64,000 nucleotides of DNA, from the NCBI RefSeq assembly GCF_001544355.1, contig NZ_BCQI01000001.1, positions 62,001-126,000 on the forward strand, in the 5' to 3' direction. The stretch is from Alicyclobacillus acidiphilus NBRC 100859. GTDB taxonomy: Bacteria; Bacillota; Bacilli; Alicyclobacillales; Alicyclobacillaceae. The position numbers and the translations under genes are program-made. Below, one piece after another: positions 51,251 through 62,105 of the stretch. Under the pieces are notes generated by a model. The model saw nothing but the letters and a program-made list of their open reading frames with translations. It did no database searches and was not told where the DNA came from. Position 1 is the first letter of the stretch, and each line of letters begins with the position of its first letter.

Positions 51251-53368
51251 TTATTCCCGCGTCGACGGATGTGCGCCAGGCGATTCGGTTTCTTGCGCTT
51301 TCAAAGCTTCTTTGCGGGAGAGATTGATCCGCCCCTGATTGTCGATCTCGGTGACTTTGACCGTGATGGGATCCCCCACGTTGCAGACATCTTCAACCTT
51401 GGCGACCCGCCCGACATCGAGCTGCGAAATATGGACGAGACCTTCCTTGCCAGGCAGAATCTCGACGAACGCCCCATACTTTTCGACGCGCGTGACTTTG
51501 CCCACGTACGTTGCGCCAACTTCCACCTCGCGAACGATGTTTTGAATCATCTCTTTCGCCTTGTCCGCCTGCTCCACGCTCGACGAGTGGATAAACACAC
51601 GGCCGTCCTGTTCGATGTCGATTTTGACGCCTGTCTCTTCGATGATCTTGTTGATGACACGTCCGCCCGGTCCAATCACGTCGCGGATCTTGTCTGGATT
51701 GATGCGGATCGTGATGACGCGCGGCGCATGTCTCGACAAATCCGTCCGCGGCGCGGAGATGGCCTCCATCATCTTGCTGAGAATAAACATCCGTCCATCG
51801 TGCGCTTGCTTCAATGCCCGTTCGAGAATCTCGCGATCGATCCCGTTGATCTTGATATCCATCTGGAGCGCGGTGACGCCCTTTTCGGTGCCAGCCACCT
51901 TGAAGTCCATGTCTCCCAAGTGGTCTTCCATCCCTTGAATGTCACTCAGGATGGCCACTTGGTCGTTCTCTTTCACCAGTCCCATGGCGATGCCGGCGAC
52001 AGGCGCCTTGATGGGAACGCCCGCGTCCATGAGCGCCATCGTGCTTCCGCAAATGCTCGCCTGCGATGTCGAGCCGTTCGATTCGAGAATCTCCGACACC
52101 ACGCGGATTGCGTAAGGAAACTCTTCCGGGGAAGGGATGACGGGATCGAGCGCGCGTTCGCCCAAAGCCCCGTGCCCGATGTCGCGGCGGCTGGGTGCCC
52201 GCAGCGGCCGGGCCTCACCGACGCTGAACGGAGGAAAATTGTAATGGTGCATGTAGCGGTTCGACTTTTCCACTTCGAGTCCATCGAGCATTTGCTCGTC
52301 GCCCATCGCGCCAAGCGTGCAAATGGACAAAGCCTGTGTCTGACCGCGCGTGAACAGCGCGGAGCCGTGAGTTCTTGGCAACAAACCGACTTCGCAAGAG
52401 ATCGGGCGAATCTGATCCAAAGCGCGGCCGTCCGGACGGATGCCATCGTTGAGTATAGCCCTGCGGACTTCCTCCTTCAGGATGTCGTGCAAAATCTCCG
52501 CAATTTCCGCCTCCCGCTCCGGGAACGCCTCGGCGAAGTGCTCCTGGATTTCCGCGTTGACCTCGGACAGCGCGGCTTCGCGGGCAAGCTTGTCCGCGTT
52601 GCGAACGGCTACATTGATTCGATCCGTCGCATACTCGCGCACAGCGGCGTTGAGTTCGGGATCCACTTGATGAAGCACGACTTCGCGCTTGGTCACGCCG
52701 ACCTTTTCCGCAAAGACTTGAATTTCATCGCAAATCTGGCCAATCACGCGATGGCCGAATAAAACCGCTTCCAAAACGGTTTCTTCGGGAACCTCGTTGG
52801 CGCCTGCCTCCACCATCACGATGGCGTCCTTCGTTCCCGCCAACACGAGATGGAGATCGCTCTTCTCCGCCTGCTCGACCGTTGGGTTGATGATAAATTC
52901 GCCGTCGATTAAACCGACGATAACGCCGCCGATTGGACCGTCAAACGGAATGTCCGAAATCGTCAACGACGCGGATGTGCCAATCATCGCCGCAATCTCC
53001 GGCGCACAATCTTGATCCACCGACATCACAATGTCGACCACTTGCACATCGTTGCGAAAGCCTTCTGGGAACAACGGACGGATAGGTCTGTCGATCAATC
53101 GCGACGCCAAGATGGCCTTCTCGCTCGGCCGCCCTTCTCGCTTGATGAAACCGCCCGGAATTTTACCGACTGCGTACAGTCGTTCTTCATAATTGACCGT
53201 CAGTGGAAAGAAGTCCAAATCCTTCGGTTCCTGCGACGCTGTAACCGTCGCCAGAACCACTGTCTCTCCGTACTGAACGTTGACAGCTGCCGTCGCTTGC
53301 TTGGCCAGCTTGCCCGTTTCCAGCACGAATGGACGTCCACCCACCTCGAATTCGTGGCGTACAACCAT
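51251..53368 (-). CDS. pnp: Polynucleotide phosphorylase
   Basis: A 705-residue 3'-5' phosphorolytic RNase. It has two RNase PH domains separated by a helical domain; the second has '[16 protein letters not shown]' and '[11 protein letters not shown]', with the phosphate-binding and active-site region intact. A KH domain ('[20 protein letters not shown]', about 560) and an S1 domain ('[20 protein letters not shown]', about 622) follow. GGAGGG precedes ATG 53368. It follows rpsO after a terminator, as in most bacteria. Confidence 0.97.
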   Translation of the reverse strand: MVVRHEFEVGGRPFVLETGKLAKQATAAVNVQYGETVVLATVTASQEPKDLDFFPLTVNYEERLYAVGKIPGGFIKREGRPSEKAILASRLIDRPIRPLFPEGFRNDVQVVDIVMSVDQDCAPEIAAMIGTSASLTISDIPFDGPIGGVIVGLIDGEFIINPTVEQAEKSDLHLVLAGTKDAIVMVEAGANEVPEETVLEAVLFGHRVIGQICDEIQVFAEKVGVTKREVVLHQVDPELNAAVREYATDRINVAVRNADKLAREAALSEVNAEIQEHFAEAFPEREAEIAEILHDILKEEVRRAILNDGIRPDGRALDQIRPISCEVGLLPRTHGSALFTRGQTQALSICTLGAMGDEQMLDGLEVEKSNRYMHHYNFPPFSVGEARPLRAPSRRDIGHGALGERALDPVIPSPEEFPYAIRVVSEILESNGSTSQASICGSTMALMDAGVPIKAPVAGIAMGLVKENDQVAILSDIQGMEDHLGDMDFKVAGTEKGVTALQMDIKINGIDREILERALKQAHDGRMFILSKMMEAISAPRTDLSRHAPRVITIRINPDKIRDVIGPGGRVINKIIEETGVKIDIEQDGRVFIHSSSVEQADKAKEMIQNIVREVEVGATYVGKVTRVEKYGAFVEILPGKEGLVHISQLDVGRVAKVEDVCNVGDPITVKVTEIDNQGRINLSRKEALKAQETESPGAHPSTRE

Positions 53369-53491
53369 TTCTCTGATGCCCTCCTGACACGTATCTCAAT
53401 TTACTGTTGCCATTCATTTGATCTCCATACTGAATTTCCTATGGGTTATGTAAAGGGACAAGCCCACGCGACGTACAATCTGCGAACCATG

Positions 53492-53518
53492 CAAAAGAAG
53501 CGGGCCGAAGCCCGCTTC
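53492..53518 (-). terminator. Terminator of rpsO
   Basis: Perfect 9-bp stem GAAGCGGGC/GCCCGCTTC with a TTCG tetraloop, followed by TTTTGC on the minus strand. Confidence 0.9.
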
Positions 53519-53523
53519 CACCC

Positions 53524-53793
53524 TTACCTGCGAAGTCCCAAAGACTGAATCAGTTCGCGATACCGGTTGACGTCCTTTTTACGAAGGTAGTTCAACAGGT
53601 TTCTGCGACGTCCAATCATCTTATACAATCCGCGACGCGAATGGTGATCCTTCTTATGCGTACGGAAGTGCTCCGTCAAATAGTTGATTCGCTCAGTCAG
53701 AATGGCAATCTGAACTTCAGGAGACCCTGTATCCGTTCCGTGAACCTGATACTTTTCGACAATTTGTTTTTTTGCTTCTGCATCCAACATCAT
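53524..53793 (-). CDS. rpsO: Ribosomal protein uS15
   Basis: An 89-residue S15, nearly all of it typical: '[20 protein letters not shown]', '[11 protein letters not shown]', '[10 protein letters not shown]' and '[13 protein letters not shown]'. It binds 16S rRNA early in assembly. Two adjacent ATG codons (53793 and 53790) follow GGAGG; the first is annotated. Its own promoter and terminator flank it, leaving an 80-90-nt leader that may be autoregulatory. Confidence 0.97.
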   Translation of the reverse strand: MMLDAEAKKQIVEKYQVHGTDTGSPEVQIAILTERINYLTEHFRTHKKDHHSRRGLYKMIGRRRNLLNYLRKKDVNRYRELIQSLGLRR

Positions 53794-53887
53794 ATTTCCT
53801 CCTACAATCTAGTCATCCCTGCTACGAAGAAGAGGTCGGGAGGTCACGCCAGCATCCTCGAGGCAGTTCATCGTGCATGACACACAA

Positions 53888-53917
53888 ATCATAGCATACC
53901 ACAGCAGCCATTTCCAA
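53888..53917 (-). promoter_or_regulatory. Promoter of rpsO
   Basis: -35 TTGGAA (53912-53917) and -10 TATGAT (53888-53893), 18 bp apart, just after the ribF stop. Confidence 0.55.
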
Positions 53918-53924
53918 GCTAGAC

Positions 53925-54950
53925 CTAATCTTTGCCGAACGAAGTGCGCACAAATGCCGAGCCTTGACGGATCAAGTCCCCGGTCAGCCTGACATCAGCC
54001 AGTCCGACCATGGCGCTCGTGGTGTCGCAATCTCTGGCCAGCTGCGCCTGCAGTTCTTCGGCAGAAGCGAACGCTTGTTCATCGCGGATGCGGCGCAGAA
54101 ACGATACTCGACATTGTTTCCCGTATAAATCGCCGCTAAACCCTAGGAGATGAACGGCGAGCTGGAATCGATCGCCGCTGATCGTCGTCCGGCCGCCCGC
54201 AAGGAGCACCCCAAACCAAATCTCCTCGTGCGACACGATTTCACCCTTGTCGCGCTCGGAAACAGCCGCCGACACCGCGTAGACGCCTGACTTCGGCATG
54301 ACGTACGCGTCGATCCCGCTCAAATTCGCGGTTGGAAAGCCGATGGCCCGACCGCAATCGCCTCCGTGTACCACCGTTCCCGTGATCGTATACGGCCGCC
54401 CCAACAGGGCTTCCGCAGCTTCCACCCGCCCGGCGGCGAGATGCGCGCGAATCTGTGAACTGCTGACTTTCGATCCGTTCTCGACGACGGGAGACACGAC
54501 CGTGACCCCAATGCCGAGCCGCGACCCTACCGTCCGCAACAGCGCCGTGTCGCCGCTCCCGCCCCGGCCAAAGCGAAAATCTTCGCCGACCACGATCTGC
54601 CGCGCGCGCAACCGCGTGCCGAACTCGACGACGAACTGTTCCGGATCCATCGCCGCGAACGCCTTGTCGAAGCGGATCGAGTAATAGCTGCCAACGCCTA
54701 ATTCGGCGAGAATTCTCAGCTTTTCAGTCGGGGGCGTCAACGTTCTGAGATACGCCTCGTCACCCGTCAACACGAATGTCGGGTGCGGATTAAAACTCAT
54801 GACGGCCAGCCGCGTTCCCGGGGGTGCAACGTTTCGCGCCGTATCGAGAATCGCTTGATGTCCGATATGGACGCCGTCGAATTTGCCAATCACCAACACT
54901 TGATCGACGTCGCTCTGCGGTGGGATTCCATGCACTTCTTGAAACAACAC
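53925..54950 (-). CDS. ribF: Bifunctional riboflavin kinase/FAD synthetase RibF
   Basis: A 341-residue two-domain enzyme. The N-terminal FMN adenylyltransferase has 'GKFDGVHIGHQAIL' and 'VVGEDFRFGRGGSGD'. The C-terminal riboflavin kinase has 'GRAIGFPTANL' and 'KSGVYAV'. It converts riboflavin to FMN and then FAD. GTG 54950 has GGGGA 5 nt upstream (a TTG one codon later is also possible). It directly follows truB, the conserved truB-ribF order. Confidence 0.96.
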   Translation of the reverse strand: MLFQEVHGIPPQSDVDQVLVIGKFDGVHIGHQAILDTARNVAPPGTRLAVMSFNPHPTFVLTGDEAYLRTLTPPTEKLRILAELGVGSYYSIRFDKAFAAMDPEQFVVEFGTRLRARQIVVGEDFRFGRGGSGDTALLRTVGSRLGIGVTVVSPVVENGSKVSSSQIRAHLAAGRVEAAEALLGRPYTITGTVVHGGDCGRAIGFPTANLSGIDAYVMPKSGVYAVSAAVSERDKGEIVSHEEIWFGVLLAGGRTTISGDRFQLAVHLLGFSGDLYGKQCRVSFLRRIRDEQAFASAEELQAQLARDCDTTSAMVGLADVRLTGDLIRQGSAFVRTSFGKD

Positions 54951-54952
54951 GG

Positions 54953-55876
54953 TTATCCCCTCTTCCAGAAGACCTTCTTCGGTCTCATCACACGCGACGA
55001 CCGCTCGTCCGCAACCTCGACGATGGCGGCGACGGCTTTGTCATACACGAGCATCGCCACGCCATCCTGGCCAATATCGGACGGGATTGTCTCCGGCGGC
55101 ACTTCGACAGACTGGCCGTTCGCGATTCGTTCAACCATTTCAAGCGTCGCCTCGATTCTCGGAAAATCCTCAAAAAATCGAAGTGGTTCACGAATGTAGG
55201 CGTGCGGTTGATCTGAATGGACAAACGTCTCCAAATCAACAGCGTCACAGATGTTCACGCTGCCGATGGCGATCCGGCGCAATTCCTTCATATGGGCGGG
55301 CACGTCGACGGCCGCTCCCAGATCGCGGCAGAGTGCGCGAATATACGTACCCTTGGAACAGATCACGTCAAACGCCGCGATCCCGACATCGCCTTCGCGA
55401 CGCAAGGCGCCCACGTCGAACCGCGAAATCTGAATCTGGCGCTGCGGCATGTCCACCGCCTTGCCGGCCCGGGCCAATTCATAGGCGCGCTGACCGTCGA
55501 TATGTACAGCTGAATATTCGGGAACCGTCTGAGCGGTCGTTCCGACAAACTGACGAACCGCATCCTGGACCAGCTCGTCTGTCAGGTGCGAAACGTCGGC
55601 GGTGACCGTCACGCGTCCGGCTGCGTCATGCGTATCCGTGCCGATTCCAAAGGCGATTGTGCCGACATACCGCTTGTCCTTCGCTGTCAGGTACTCGAGC
55701 AAACGGGTCGCTTCGCCGACGCACAGGATCAGGAGGCCGCTCGCATCCGGATCGAGCGTGCCTGCGTGCCCCACTTTCCGAGTTCCCAATTTTCTGCGAA
55801 CGCTTGCCACCACGTCGTGAGACGTAGGTCCTTCTGGTTTGTCGATCAGCAAAATTCCGCTCGCAGCAGATGACAT
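54953..55876 (-). CDS. truB: tRNA pseudouridine-55 synthase TruB
   Basis: A 307-residue pseudouridine synthase for U55 in tRNA. Motif I 'LLIDKPEGPTSHDVV' and motif II 'GHAGTLDPDASGLL' with the catalytic Asp42 are present, as is 'SKGTYIRALCRDLG'. The ATG at 55876 overlaps the nrnA stop by one base; the TTG just before it is better placed relative to GGAGG. The C-terminal part carries a short PUA-like domain. Confidence 0.96.
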   Translation of the reverse strand: MSSAASGILLIDKPEGPTSHDVVASVRRKLGTRKVGHAGTLDPDASGLLILCVGEATRLLEYLTAKDKRYVGTIAFGIGTDTHDAAGRVTVTADVSHLTDELVQDAVRQFVGTTAQTVPEYSAVHIDGQRAYELARAGKAVDMPQRQIQISRFDVGALRREGDVGIAAFDVICSKGTYIRALCRDLGAAVDVPAHMKELRRIAIGSVNICDAVDLETFVHSDQPHAYIREPLRFFEDFPRIEATLEMVERIANGQSVEVPPETIPSDIGQDGVAMLVYDKAVAAIVEVADERSSRVMRPKKVFWKRG

Positions 55877-56883
55877 CAAACGTCCGTTCCCTCCAATGCT
55901 TCCAACACCGCGCGCTCGATGGCGGCGCGAGCCTGGGCCATAGGCCCGGCCACAACACACGCCGCAGCGCGCGCGTGCCCGCCTCCGCCAAACCGTTGCG
56001 CTATTTTCGCTACATCAATTCGACGTTTTGATCGGAGACTCGCCTTAATCGAGCCGTCCGGCCGCTCTCTCAGCAACACACCGACCTCGACCGTATCGAT
56101 GGAACGCGCGAAGGCAACCAGCCCCACCGCGTCATCTTCGGTCGCGTCGAGCGTCGACAGCATCTCTTGGGTCACGGAAATAAACGCGTACCTGCCGTCG
56201 TCAGAAATGAACATGTCGCGGATGGCCGCCTGCAACAGCTTCATCTGTTCGCGCGTTCGGGCCTCGAGCGCAGGCTCCGCCACGTCGTACGGCTGAACGC
56301 CGCTGGCAAGCAGCTCGGCTGCAATTTGATGAACTTCGCGGGTCGTGTTCGGGTAGCTGAAACCGCCCGTATCGGTGAGGATACCTGTATAGAGACATGT
56401 CGCAAGGTCCTTCTCCAGCGGCACATCAAGCGCGCAAGCGACGTGAAAAATCAGTTCCGCCGTGGCGGCGGCGCGATCGTCCACGTACGCCACAGTACCG
56501 AAATGCGGATTGGTCTGATGATGATCGATGTTCAGGATTTTCGCATCCGCCGCAATGGCGGACGACACCCCGGCAAAGCGGGATTCGTCCGCACAATCCA
56601 CGGCAATCACGTGATCAAAAACACGGCCAGGGAGGTCGGCCAGTTGGGAAATTTGCCCGTACTTCGGCAAGAAACTGAATCGTTCGGGAATCATCTCGGC
56701 CACGACAAACGTCCATGTCTTTCCCAGCGCACTCAAAATATGTCCAACCGCCAATGCACTGCCCAGAGCGTCTCCATCCGGACGCTCGTGTGTCACGATG
56801 AGCCAATCCGGCGCTTCGCGCACTGCAACGGCGATGGCTTCCAGTGTGTCCGGCTGCCGCGGTACGGGCTGCCACCCTTCCAT
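55876..56883 (-). CDS. nrnA: Bifunctional oligoribonuclease/pAp phosphatase NrnA (DHH family)
   Basis: A 335-residue DHH/DHHA1 phosphodiesterase that degrades nanoRNAs and pAp. The metal motifs are 'THERPDGDALGSALA', 'VDCAD' and 'NIDHHQTN' (DHH), and the C-terminal DHHA1 nucleic-acid motif is 'FGGGGHARAAACV'. GGAGGAT precedes ATG 56883. Its place between rbfA and truB is the usual one for this family in Gram-positive bacteria. Confidence 0.94.
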   Translation of the reverse strand: MEGWQPVPRQPDTLEAIAVAVREAPDWLIVTHERPDGDALGSALAVGHILSALGKTWTFVVAEMIPERFSFLPKYGQISQLADLPGRVFDHVIAVDCADESRFAGVSSAIAADAKILNIDHHQTNPHFGTVAYVDDRAAATAELIFHVACALDVPLEKDLATCLYTGILTDTGGFSYPNTTREVHQIAAELLASGVQPYDVAEPALEARTREQMKLLQAAIRDMFISDDGRYAFISVTQEMLSTLDATEDDAVGLVAFARSIDTVEVGVLLRERPDGSIKASLRSKRRIDVAKIAQRFGGGGHARAAACVVAGPMAQARAAIERAVLEALEGTDV

Positions 56884-56917
56884 ATTCGATCCTCCCTACC
56901 CGTGAAGGCATGCAAAA

Positions 56918-57289
56918 TCAATCGTTTGGATGTGCTTGATCCGGCGATTCCGTCCGAATCGTCTTCAAGACTTGCTCAATCCGCTCACTGTATTCCCCGG
57001 AATCGTCCAGCCGGAACAACAATTCCGGCGCGACGCGCATGTGCAACCGGCGAGCGACCTCACCCCGGATAAATCCAGTCGCGTTCGTCAGCGCCGCCAG
57101 CGTGCCGTCTTTTTCATCCTGAGATCCGAACACGCTGACGTACACTTTGGCGTGTTGAAGGTCTCCCGACAATTCGACGCGCGTCACCGTCGCAAAACCG
57201 ACGCGCGGATCCTTCACATTGTTTCGGATGATATCGGCCATTTCCTTCTTCATCTGCTCAGCCACTTTTTGTACTCGGATTCGCGACAT
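56918..57289 (-). CDS. rbfA: Ribosome-binding factor A
   Basis: A 123-residue KH-like protein for 30S maturation. Typical motifs are 'RIRVQKVAEQMKKEMADII', 'VKDPRVGFATVTRVELSGDL' and 'AKVYVSVFG'. ATG 57289 has GGAGG 8 nt upstream; an in-frame start at 57307 is badly placed. It lies between infB and nrnA. Confidence 0.96.
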   Translation of the reverse strand: MSRIRVQKVAEQMKKEMADIIRNNVKDPRVGFATVTRVELSGDLQHAKVYVSVFGSQDEKDGTLAALTNATGFIRGEVARRLHMRVAPELLFRLDDSGEYSERIEQVLKTIRTESPDQAHPND

Positions 57290-57357
57290 CGACAACGCCT
57301 CCCTCAATGACAGTCAATCGGTCGACAGACATCGCGCAAAGCGCGTGAAGTGACGAA

Positions 57358-60273
57358 TCACGCCCGCTGGACGGCTTCCATGGTGAACGCCTCGACGACG
57401 TCGCCAACCTTGATGTCGTTGTACTTTTCAAGCGTGATTCCACATTCAAATCCGGTCGCGACTTCGCGCGCATCGTCTTTGAAACGCTTCAACGAATCCA
57501 GTTTGCCCTCATACACCACGATACCATCGCGAATCAATCGAGCTTCCGCGTCGCGGGTCATCTTTCCATCCGTGACATAGCAGCCTGCCACCGTACCGAT
57601 GCGTGAGATGTTGAACGTTTCGCGGACTTCGGCGTGGCCCAGGACAACTTCCTTGTACTCCGGCGCCAACATGCCCTTCATGGCCGACTCGAGTTCCGAC
57701 ATCACGTTGTAAATCACGCGGTACAGGCGGATATCGACTTTCTCCTGCTCTGCCATCCGCTTCGCGTTGACGTCGGGACGAACATGGAAACCAATGATAA
57801 TCGCGTTGGAAGCCGAAGCGAGCGACACGTCCGACTCCGTGATCGCGCCGGCACCCTTGTGAATAACGCGCACGCGGACGCCTTCCACGTCGATTTTTTC
57901 AATTGACTGAACCAAAGCTTCCACGGATCCTTGAACGTCCGCTTTCACGATCACGTTGAGCTCAGCCACGTTGCCTTCCTGAATCTGACGGTACAAATCG
58001 TCAAGCGTCACGCGGGACGTCGTTTGCATCTGTTCCTGTTTTTCGCGACTCGACCGTTTCTCGACCAGGTTGCGCGCGCTCCGTTCATCGTCGTACACGA
58101 CGAATTGGTCACCCGCAGACGGCACACCGCCCAAGCCCTGAATCTCGACCGGTGTCGACGGACCGGCCGCCTTGAGCCGTTTGCCCGTATCGTTGAGCAT
58201 CGCTCGAACGCGGCCGTAAGTCGTTCCCGCGACGACAATGTCACCCACTTTGAGCGTGCCGTTTTGCACCAGCACGGTCGCAACCGGACCGCGTCCTTTG
58301 TCCAACTTGGCCTCAATGACGGTACCGCGCGGGCGCCCTTGAGGATTCGCCTTCAACTCCTGCACATCAGCGACCAGCAGAACCATCTCGAGCAGTTCTT
58401 CCAGACCGATCCGCTTCAATGCGGAGATGTGCACGAAGATAGTGTCCCCGCCCCAGTCTTCCGGAACCAACTCGTACTGCGCCAACTCTTGCTTCACTCG
58501 ATCCGGGTTCGCATCCGGCTTGTCGATCTTGTTGACCGCGACGATGATCGGCACCTTCGCAGCCTTCGCGTGGTTGATGGCCTCCACCGTCTGCGGCATG
58601 ACGCCGTCATCCGCGGCAACCACCAGAATCGTGATGTCCGTCACTTGCGCACCGCGTGCGCGCATGGTCGTAAACGCCTCGTGACCAGGTGTATCGAGGA
58701 ACGTGATCTCCCGATCGTTCACTTCAACCTGATAAGCGCCGATATGCTGCGTGATGCCGCCAGACTCCGACGCGGTCACACGGCTTTCGCGAATCGCGTC
58801 GAGCAACGTGGTCTTACCGTGATCGACGTGCCCCATGATGGTGACGACAGGCGGACGCGGTACCAGCGATTCCGGCGCGTCTTCTTCAACCAGCATGTCG
58901 AGCGCCTCTTCGTCGACCGGTTCCACAACGTGCACCGTTACACCGAATTCCGAACCGATCAATTCCATCGTATCGGTGTCGATTTCCTGGTTAATGGTCG
59001 CCATAATGCCGAGCAACAGCAATTTCTTGATCACTTCAGCCGCTTCGCGCTGCAAGAGTTTCGCGAAGTCGCCAACCGTCAATGGACCTTCGACCGTCAC
59101 CTCGGTCGGCAACGGCTTCGCCTGACCGCGGCCGCCATTCCTCCGCTTTGCTCTCTGCAGCTTCGTCTCGTTGAACTCCTCGTGACGCGCAAAGCCCTGC
59201 CGGTCCTTTTTCTCCTTGTCCTTCCGCAAACTGCCGGGGGCCGTAGGTTTCGCTGCCGCTGCGGCGATCCCGGATGCGGGACGGCTGCCGCCGCCAGCTG
59301 GACGTCCACCGGACTGGCCGCCGCGATTCGCGAAACCGCCGCCTTGGCCACCCTGACCTCCGCGATTGCCGTAACCACCGCCTTGACCACTGCGGTTGCC
59401 ATAGCCGCCGCCCTGGCCGCCTTGACCGCCGCGATTGTTGTACCCGCCACCGTCGCGATTACCCTGATAACCGCCGCTTTGACCACCGCGGTTGCCGTAA
59501 CCTGACTGGCCTGTACGTTGACCGCCGTCGCGACTGCCTTGATAGCCGCCGCCTTGACCGCTGCGATTGCCATAGCCGCCGCTCTGGCCGCCTTGACCGC
59601 CGCGATTGTTGTACCCGCCGCCGTCGCGATTGCCCTGATAGCCGCCGCTGGATCGAGCGTCCCGATTGCCTGGTCCGCCAGTTTGGCCTTGACGCGGCGC
59701 GCCCGACGCAGTGCGCGGACGTCCGTCGTTCGCCCGTGCGCCGTCTCCATTCACTGGTCGTGCGCTCGACGGACGATGTTCGTCCGACCGGCGCGCGTCT
59801 CCTTGGTAGCTGCGAATGGGTGCACTTGCTGCGCGAGTTTGATCCCCGCTTCGAACACCATCGTCGCGCCGCGGCGCCTGGGTCCGATCCTCTTCACGTG
59901 CAGAAGGTTCTCTTGCTGCGGATCGGTTCGCCGATGCCTGTGGTTCCGCGCTCACGCGCTCGACATTCTGTTCCCGATCTCCGTGACTTTGCGCCGGTGT
60001 GCTCGTTGCCGTCGTATTCTTATTCGTATCTTGACGCTCCTCTTGTCTTCGCAGCTGACGTTCGCGCATCTCTTTCTCCACCTCTTGCGCATGCCGCTCA
60101 GCCGCGCGTTTCTTAATATCTGTAAAGAAATTCTCCACCTTGCTCACCATTTCTTCGTCCATGACGCTCATATGGTTCGCGACGGGCACATCCAAGCGCC
60201 CGAGAATCGTGAGAATTTCTTTGCTGGACATATTTAGTTTCTTGGCGTACTCATAGACTCGAATCTTCGTCAA
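57358..60273 (-). CDS. infB: Translation initiation factor IF-2
   Basis: A 971-residue GTPase that delivers initiator tRNA. An IF2-N domain occupies about 1-50 ('[18 protein letters not shown]'). Then comes a charged coil to about 80 and a very long Gly/Arg/Gln/Asn-rich region (about 80-350) containing a 57-residue tandem duplication. A second IF2-N domain lies near 395 ('[20 protein letters not shown]'), the G domain has '[14 protein letters not shown]' at about 478, and beta-barrel domains II-IV follow. TTG 60273 has GGAGG 8 nt upstream and overlaps ylxQ. Confidence 0.97.
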   Translation of the reverse strand: MTKIRVYEYAKKLNMSSKEILTILGRLDVPVANHMSVMDEEMVSKVENFFTDIKKRAAERHAQEVEKEMRERQLRRQEERQDTNKNTTATSTPAQSHGDREQNVERVSAEPQASANRSAAREPSAREEDRTQAPRRDDGVRSGDQTRAASAPIRSYQGDARRSDEHRPSSARPVNGDGARANDGRPRTASGAPRQGQTGGPGNRDARSSGGYQGNRDGGGYNNRGGQGGQSGGYGNRSGQGGGYQGSRDGGQRTGQSGYGNRGGQSGGYQGNRDGGGYNNRGGQGGQGGGYGNRSGQGGGYGNRGGQGGQGGGFANRGGQSGGRPAGGGSRPASGIAAAAAKPTAPGSLRKDKEKKDRQGFARHEEFNETKLQRAKRRNGGRGQAKPLPTEVTVEGPLTVGDFAKLLQREAAEVIKKLLLLGIMATINQEIDTDTMELIGSEFGVTVHVVEPVDEEALDMLVEEDAPESLVPRPPVVTIMGHVDHGKTTLLDAIRESRVTASESGGITQHIGAYQVEVNDREITFLDTPGHEAFTTMRARGAQVTDITILVVAADDGVMPQTVEAINHAKAAKVPIIVAVNKIDKPDANPDRVKQELAQYELVPEDWGGDTIFVHISALKRIGLEELLEMVLLVADVQELKANPQGRPRGTVIEAKLDKGRGPVATVLVQNGTLKVGDIVVAGTTYGRVRAMLNDTGKRLKAAGPSTPVEIQGLGGVPSAGDQFVVYDDERSARNLVEKRSSREKQEQMQTTSRVTLDDLYRQIQEGNVAELNVIVKADVQGSVEALVQSIEKIDVEGVRVRVIHKGAGAITESDVSLASASNAIIIGFHVRPDVNAKRMAEQEKVDIRLYRVIYNVMSELESAMKGMLAPEYKEVVLGHAEVRETFNISRIGTVAGCYVTDGKMTRDAEARLIRDGIVVYEGKLDSLKRFKDDAREVATGFECGITLEKYNDIKVGDVVEAFTMEAVQRA
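59376..59660 (-). repeat. 171-bp tandem duplication inside infB
   Basis: Two blocks offset by 171 bp (57 codons) share long identical stretches, for example GCGATTGTTGTACCCGCC at 59431 and 59602. They encode a Gly-rich '[10 protein letters not shown]' type segment of IF-2. Several shorter Gly-Asn-Arg-Gly repeats surround them. Confidence 0.8.
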
Positions 60274-60607
60274 ACGCTCCACCTCCGCGGGTTTCCCCAA
60301 TTCGTGACTGTAACTTTGTCGCAAACCCTTCCTCAAGAACCGCAACCGCCGCCGCTTCTCGTCGGCCGATAGAGTTTCCCAAGGCCAGCTTTGTCCCAAA
60401 GTTGACAACGGGAACCCCATAAAACGACGACTTGTCGAACAATTTCTTGCGACCGTTCGCTCCGGCATCCGTCGTGACGATCACGAGCTTGGCATCTCCT
60501 CGTGTGATGGCGGAGATGATTCTGTCCTGTCCGTCGACCACCTGCCTGGCCCGCCTCGCCAGACCTATCAATTGATATATCTCAACGACGTTATCCGTCG
60601 TGTTCAA
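60251..60607 (-). CDS. ylxQ: YlxQ, L7Ae/L30e-family RNA-binding protein
   Basis: A 118-residue L7Ae-like protein ('[19 protein letters not shown]', '[11 protein letters not shown]', '[20 protein letters not shown]'), the family of kink-turn RNA binders. It lies in the nusA operon between ylxR and infB, as usual. TTG 60607 has GGGGCG about 8 nt upstream; the frame stays open to 60733 across ylxR without family similarity. Exact role unknown. Confidence 0.88.
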   Translation of the reverse strand: MNTTDNVVEIYQLIGLARRARQVVDGQDRIISAITRGDAKLVIVTTDAGANGRKKLFDKSSFYGVPVVNFGTKLALGNSIGRREAAAVAVLEEGFATKLQSRIGETRGGGAFDEDSSL

Positions 60608-60882
60608 TGATTCATCGCCCCTTGAAGCTGCACCGTCAGCGTTTCGTACACAGAGGAGGGGATAGACATCTTCAAAGCGCGCTCCAAAGACTTCTTCTTT
60701 TGCGCCGTTTGCAGACAAGTTTCGTCCGGGCACAGGTAAGCGCCCCGGCCGTTCTGTTTCCCCGTCGGATCGATGAGCACGTCGCCGTCAGGTGTGTGCA
60801 CGACGCGTATCAGTTCACGCTTCGGCTTCATCTCCTGACAGCCGACGCACTTGCGAAGCGGGATTTTCCGCACTTTATTCAT
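60604..60882 (-). CDS. ylxR: YlxR family protein
   Basis: A 92-residue basic protein with the YlxR signature 'LRKCVGCQEMKPKRELIRVV' (two Cys) and 'GRGAYLCPDETCLQTAQKKK'. YlxR has been described as a nucleoid-associated or RNase P-linked regulator in some bacteria. GGGAGG 7 nt before ATG. Between nusA and ylxQ. Confidence 0.93.
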   Translation of the reverse strand: MNKVRKIPLRKCVGCQEMKPKRELIRVVHTPDGDVLIDPTGKQNGRGAYLCPDETCLQTAQKKKSLERALKMSIPSSVYETLTVQLQGAMNH

Positions 60883-60915
60883 CGTAAGCCCTCCCCTCTA
60901 TGAACGCCGTTCGCT

Positions 60916-62040
60916 TTACGGCTCGGTCAACCAGTCGTCCGACAACGTCCCAAATCCGCCCTCGTCTTCCACGTCCGCCTCGTCGAGTTCCTGGAACAAA
61001 TCGCCTTTCGAGACCTGCGACTCACTCTTGATATCGATCTTCCATCCGGTCAGTCGAGCCGCCAGACGCGCATTCTGCCCTTCCTTGCCGATGGCGAGCG
61101 AAAGCTGGTAATCCGGCACGATGGTCCTGGCCACCTTTTCCTCTTCGTCGATCTGCACTTCCACAACCTTGGCAGGCGACAAGGCGTTGGCGACGAATTC
61201 AGCGGGATCTTCACTCCACTCGACGATATCGACTTTCTCCCCGTTGAGTTCGTTCACCACAGCCTGCACGCGCGATCCCCGCGTGCCGACGCAAGCGCCA
61301 ATCGGATCGACTTCCGGATTTCTCGAATGAACCGCGATCTTCGACCGAAAACCCGCTTCACGGGACACCGCCTTAATTTCCACAATTCCATCAAAAATCT
61401 CCGGAACCTCAAGTTCAAAAAGACGTTTTAGGAGTCCAGGATGGCTGCGTGATACGACGATTTGAGGCCCTTTCGTGGTCCGTTCGACGCGGGAGATGAA
61501 CACCTTGATGCGATCCCCCATGCGGAGTTGATCAGTTGGCATCTGTTCAGACTGCGGCAGAATCGCCTCGGTATCCCCAACATCGATATACGCAACCCGA
61601 GATTCCACCCGGTTGACCAGCCCAGTGACGACTTCCTCTTCTCTGTCGACAAACTTGCCATAGATGACAGAACGCTCAGCTTCACGGATGCGCTGCGTCA
61701 CCACTTGCTTCGCGGTTTGCGCCGCGATACGGCCAAAATCCCTCGGCGTCACTTCGATCTCGACGACATCTCCCACCTGATAGCTGGGATTGATGTCCCT
61801 CGCAGCATCGAGCGAGATCTCGAGTCGCGTGTCCTCCGGTTCTTCGACGACCGTTTTGCGCGCAAACACCCGAACTTCGCCGGTATCCCGGTGGATGTCA
61901 ACACGAACATTGCCCGCCGAATGGAAATTGCGCTTGTATCCAGAAATCAATGCCGCTTCAATGGCTTCCAACAAGATCTCTTTATCGATACCCTTTTCGC
62001 GAGCAAGCTGCTCGAGTGCGTCAAGAAAATCAACGTTCAT
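60916..62040 (-). CDS. nusA: Transcription termination/antitermination factor NusA
   Basis: A 374-residue NusA. The N-terminal RNA-polymerase-binding domain ('LDALEQLAREKGIDKEILLE') covers about 1-125, S1 about 133-200 ('VVTGLVNRVESRVAYIDVG'), KH1 and KH2 about 230-345 ('GACVGTRGSRVQAVVNELNG', 'AIGKEGQNARLAARLTGWKI'). There is only a short acidic tail and no C-terminal repeats, as in Bacilli. ATG 62040 has GGGAGG 9 nt upstream. Confidence 0.97.
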   Translation of the reverse strand: MNVDFLDALEQLAREKGIDKEILLEAIEAALISGYKRNFHSAGNVRVDIHRDTGEVRVFARKTVVEEPEDTRLEISLDAARDINPSYQVGDVVEIEVTPRDFGRIAAQTAKQVVTQRIREAERSVIYGKFVDREEEVVTGLVNRVESRVAYIDVGDTEAILPQSEQMPTDQLRMGDRIKVFISRVERTTKGPQIVVSRSHPGLLKRLFELEVPEIFDGIVEIKAVSREAGFRSKIAVHSRNPEVDPIGACVGTRGSRVQAVVNELNGEKVDIVEWSEDPAEFVANALSPAKVVEVQIDEEEKVARTIVPDYQLSLAIGKEGQNARLAARLTGWKIDIKSESQVSKGDLFQELDEADVEDEGGFGTLSDDWLTEP

Positions 62041-62105
62041 GGAAGGGAACCTCCCCCTTTTAAGTGGTGATCCGGCACCGCTTTCGACACGCACGGACGA
62101 TAGGA

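Noticed and set aside
58000-59505. Long plus-strand frame opposite infB
   Set aside because: Antisense shadow of the IF-2 G domain and Gly-rich linker; no ribosome site or family motif.
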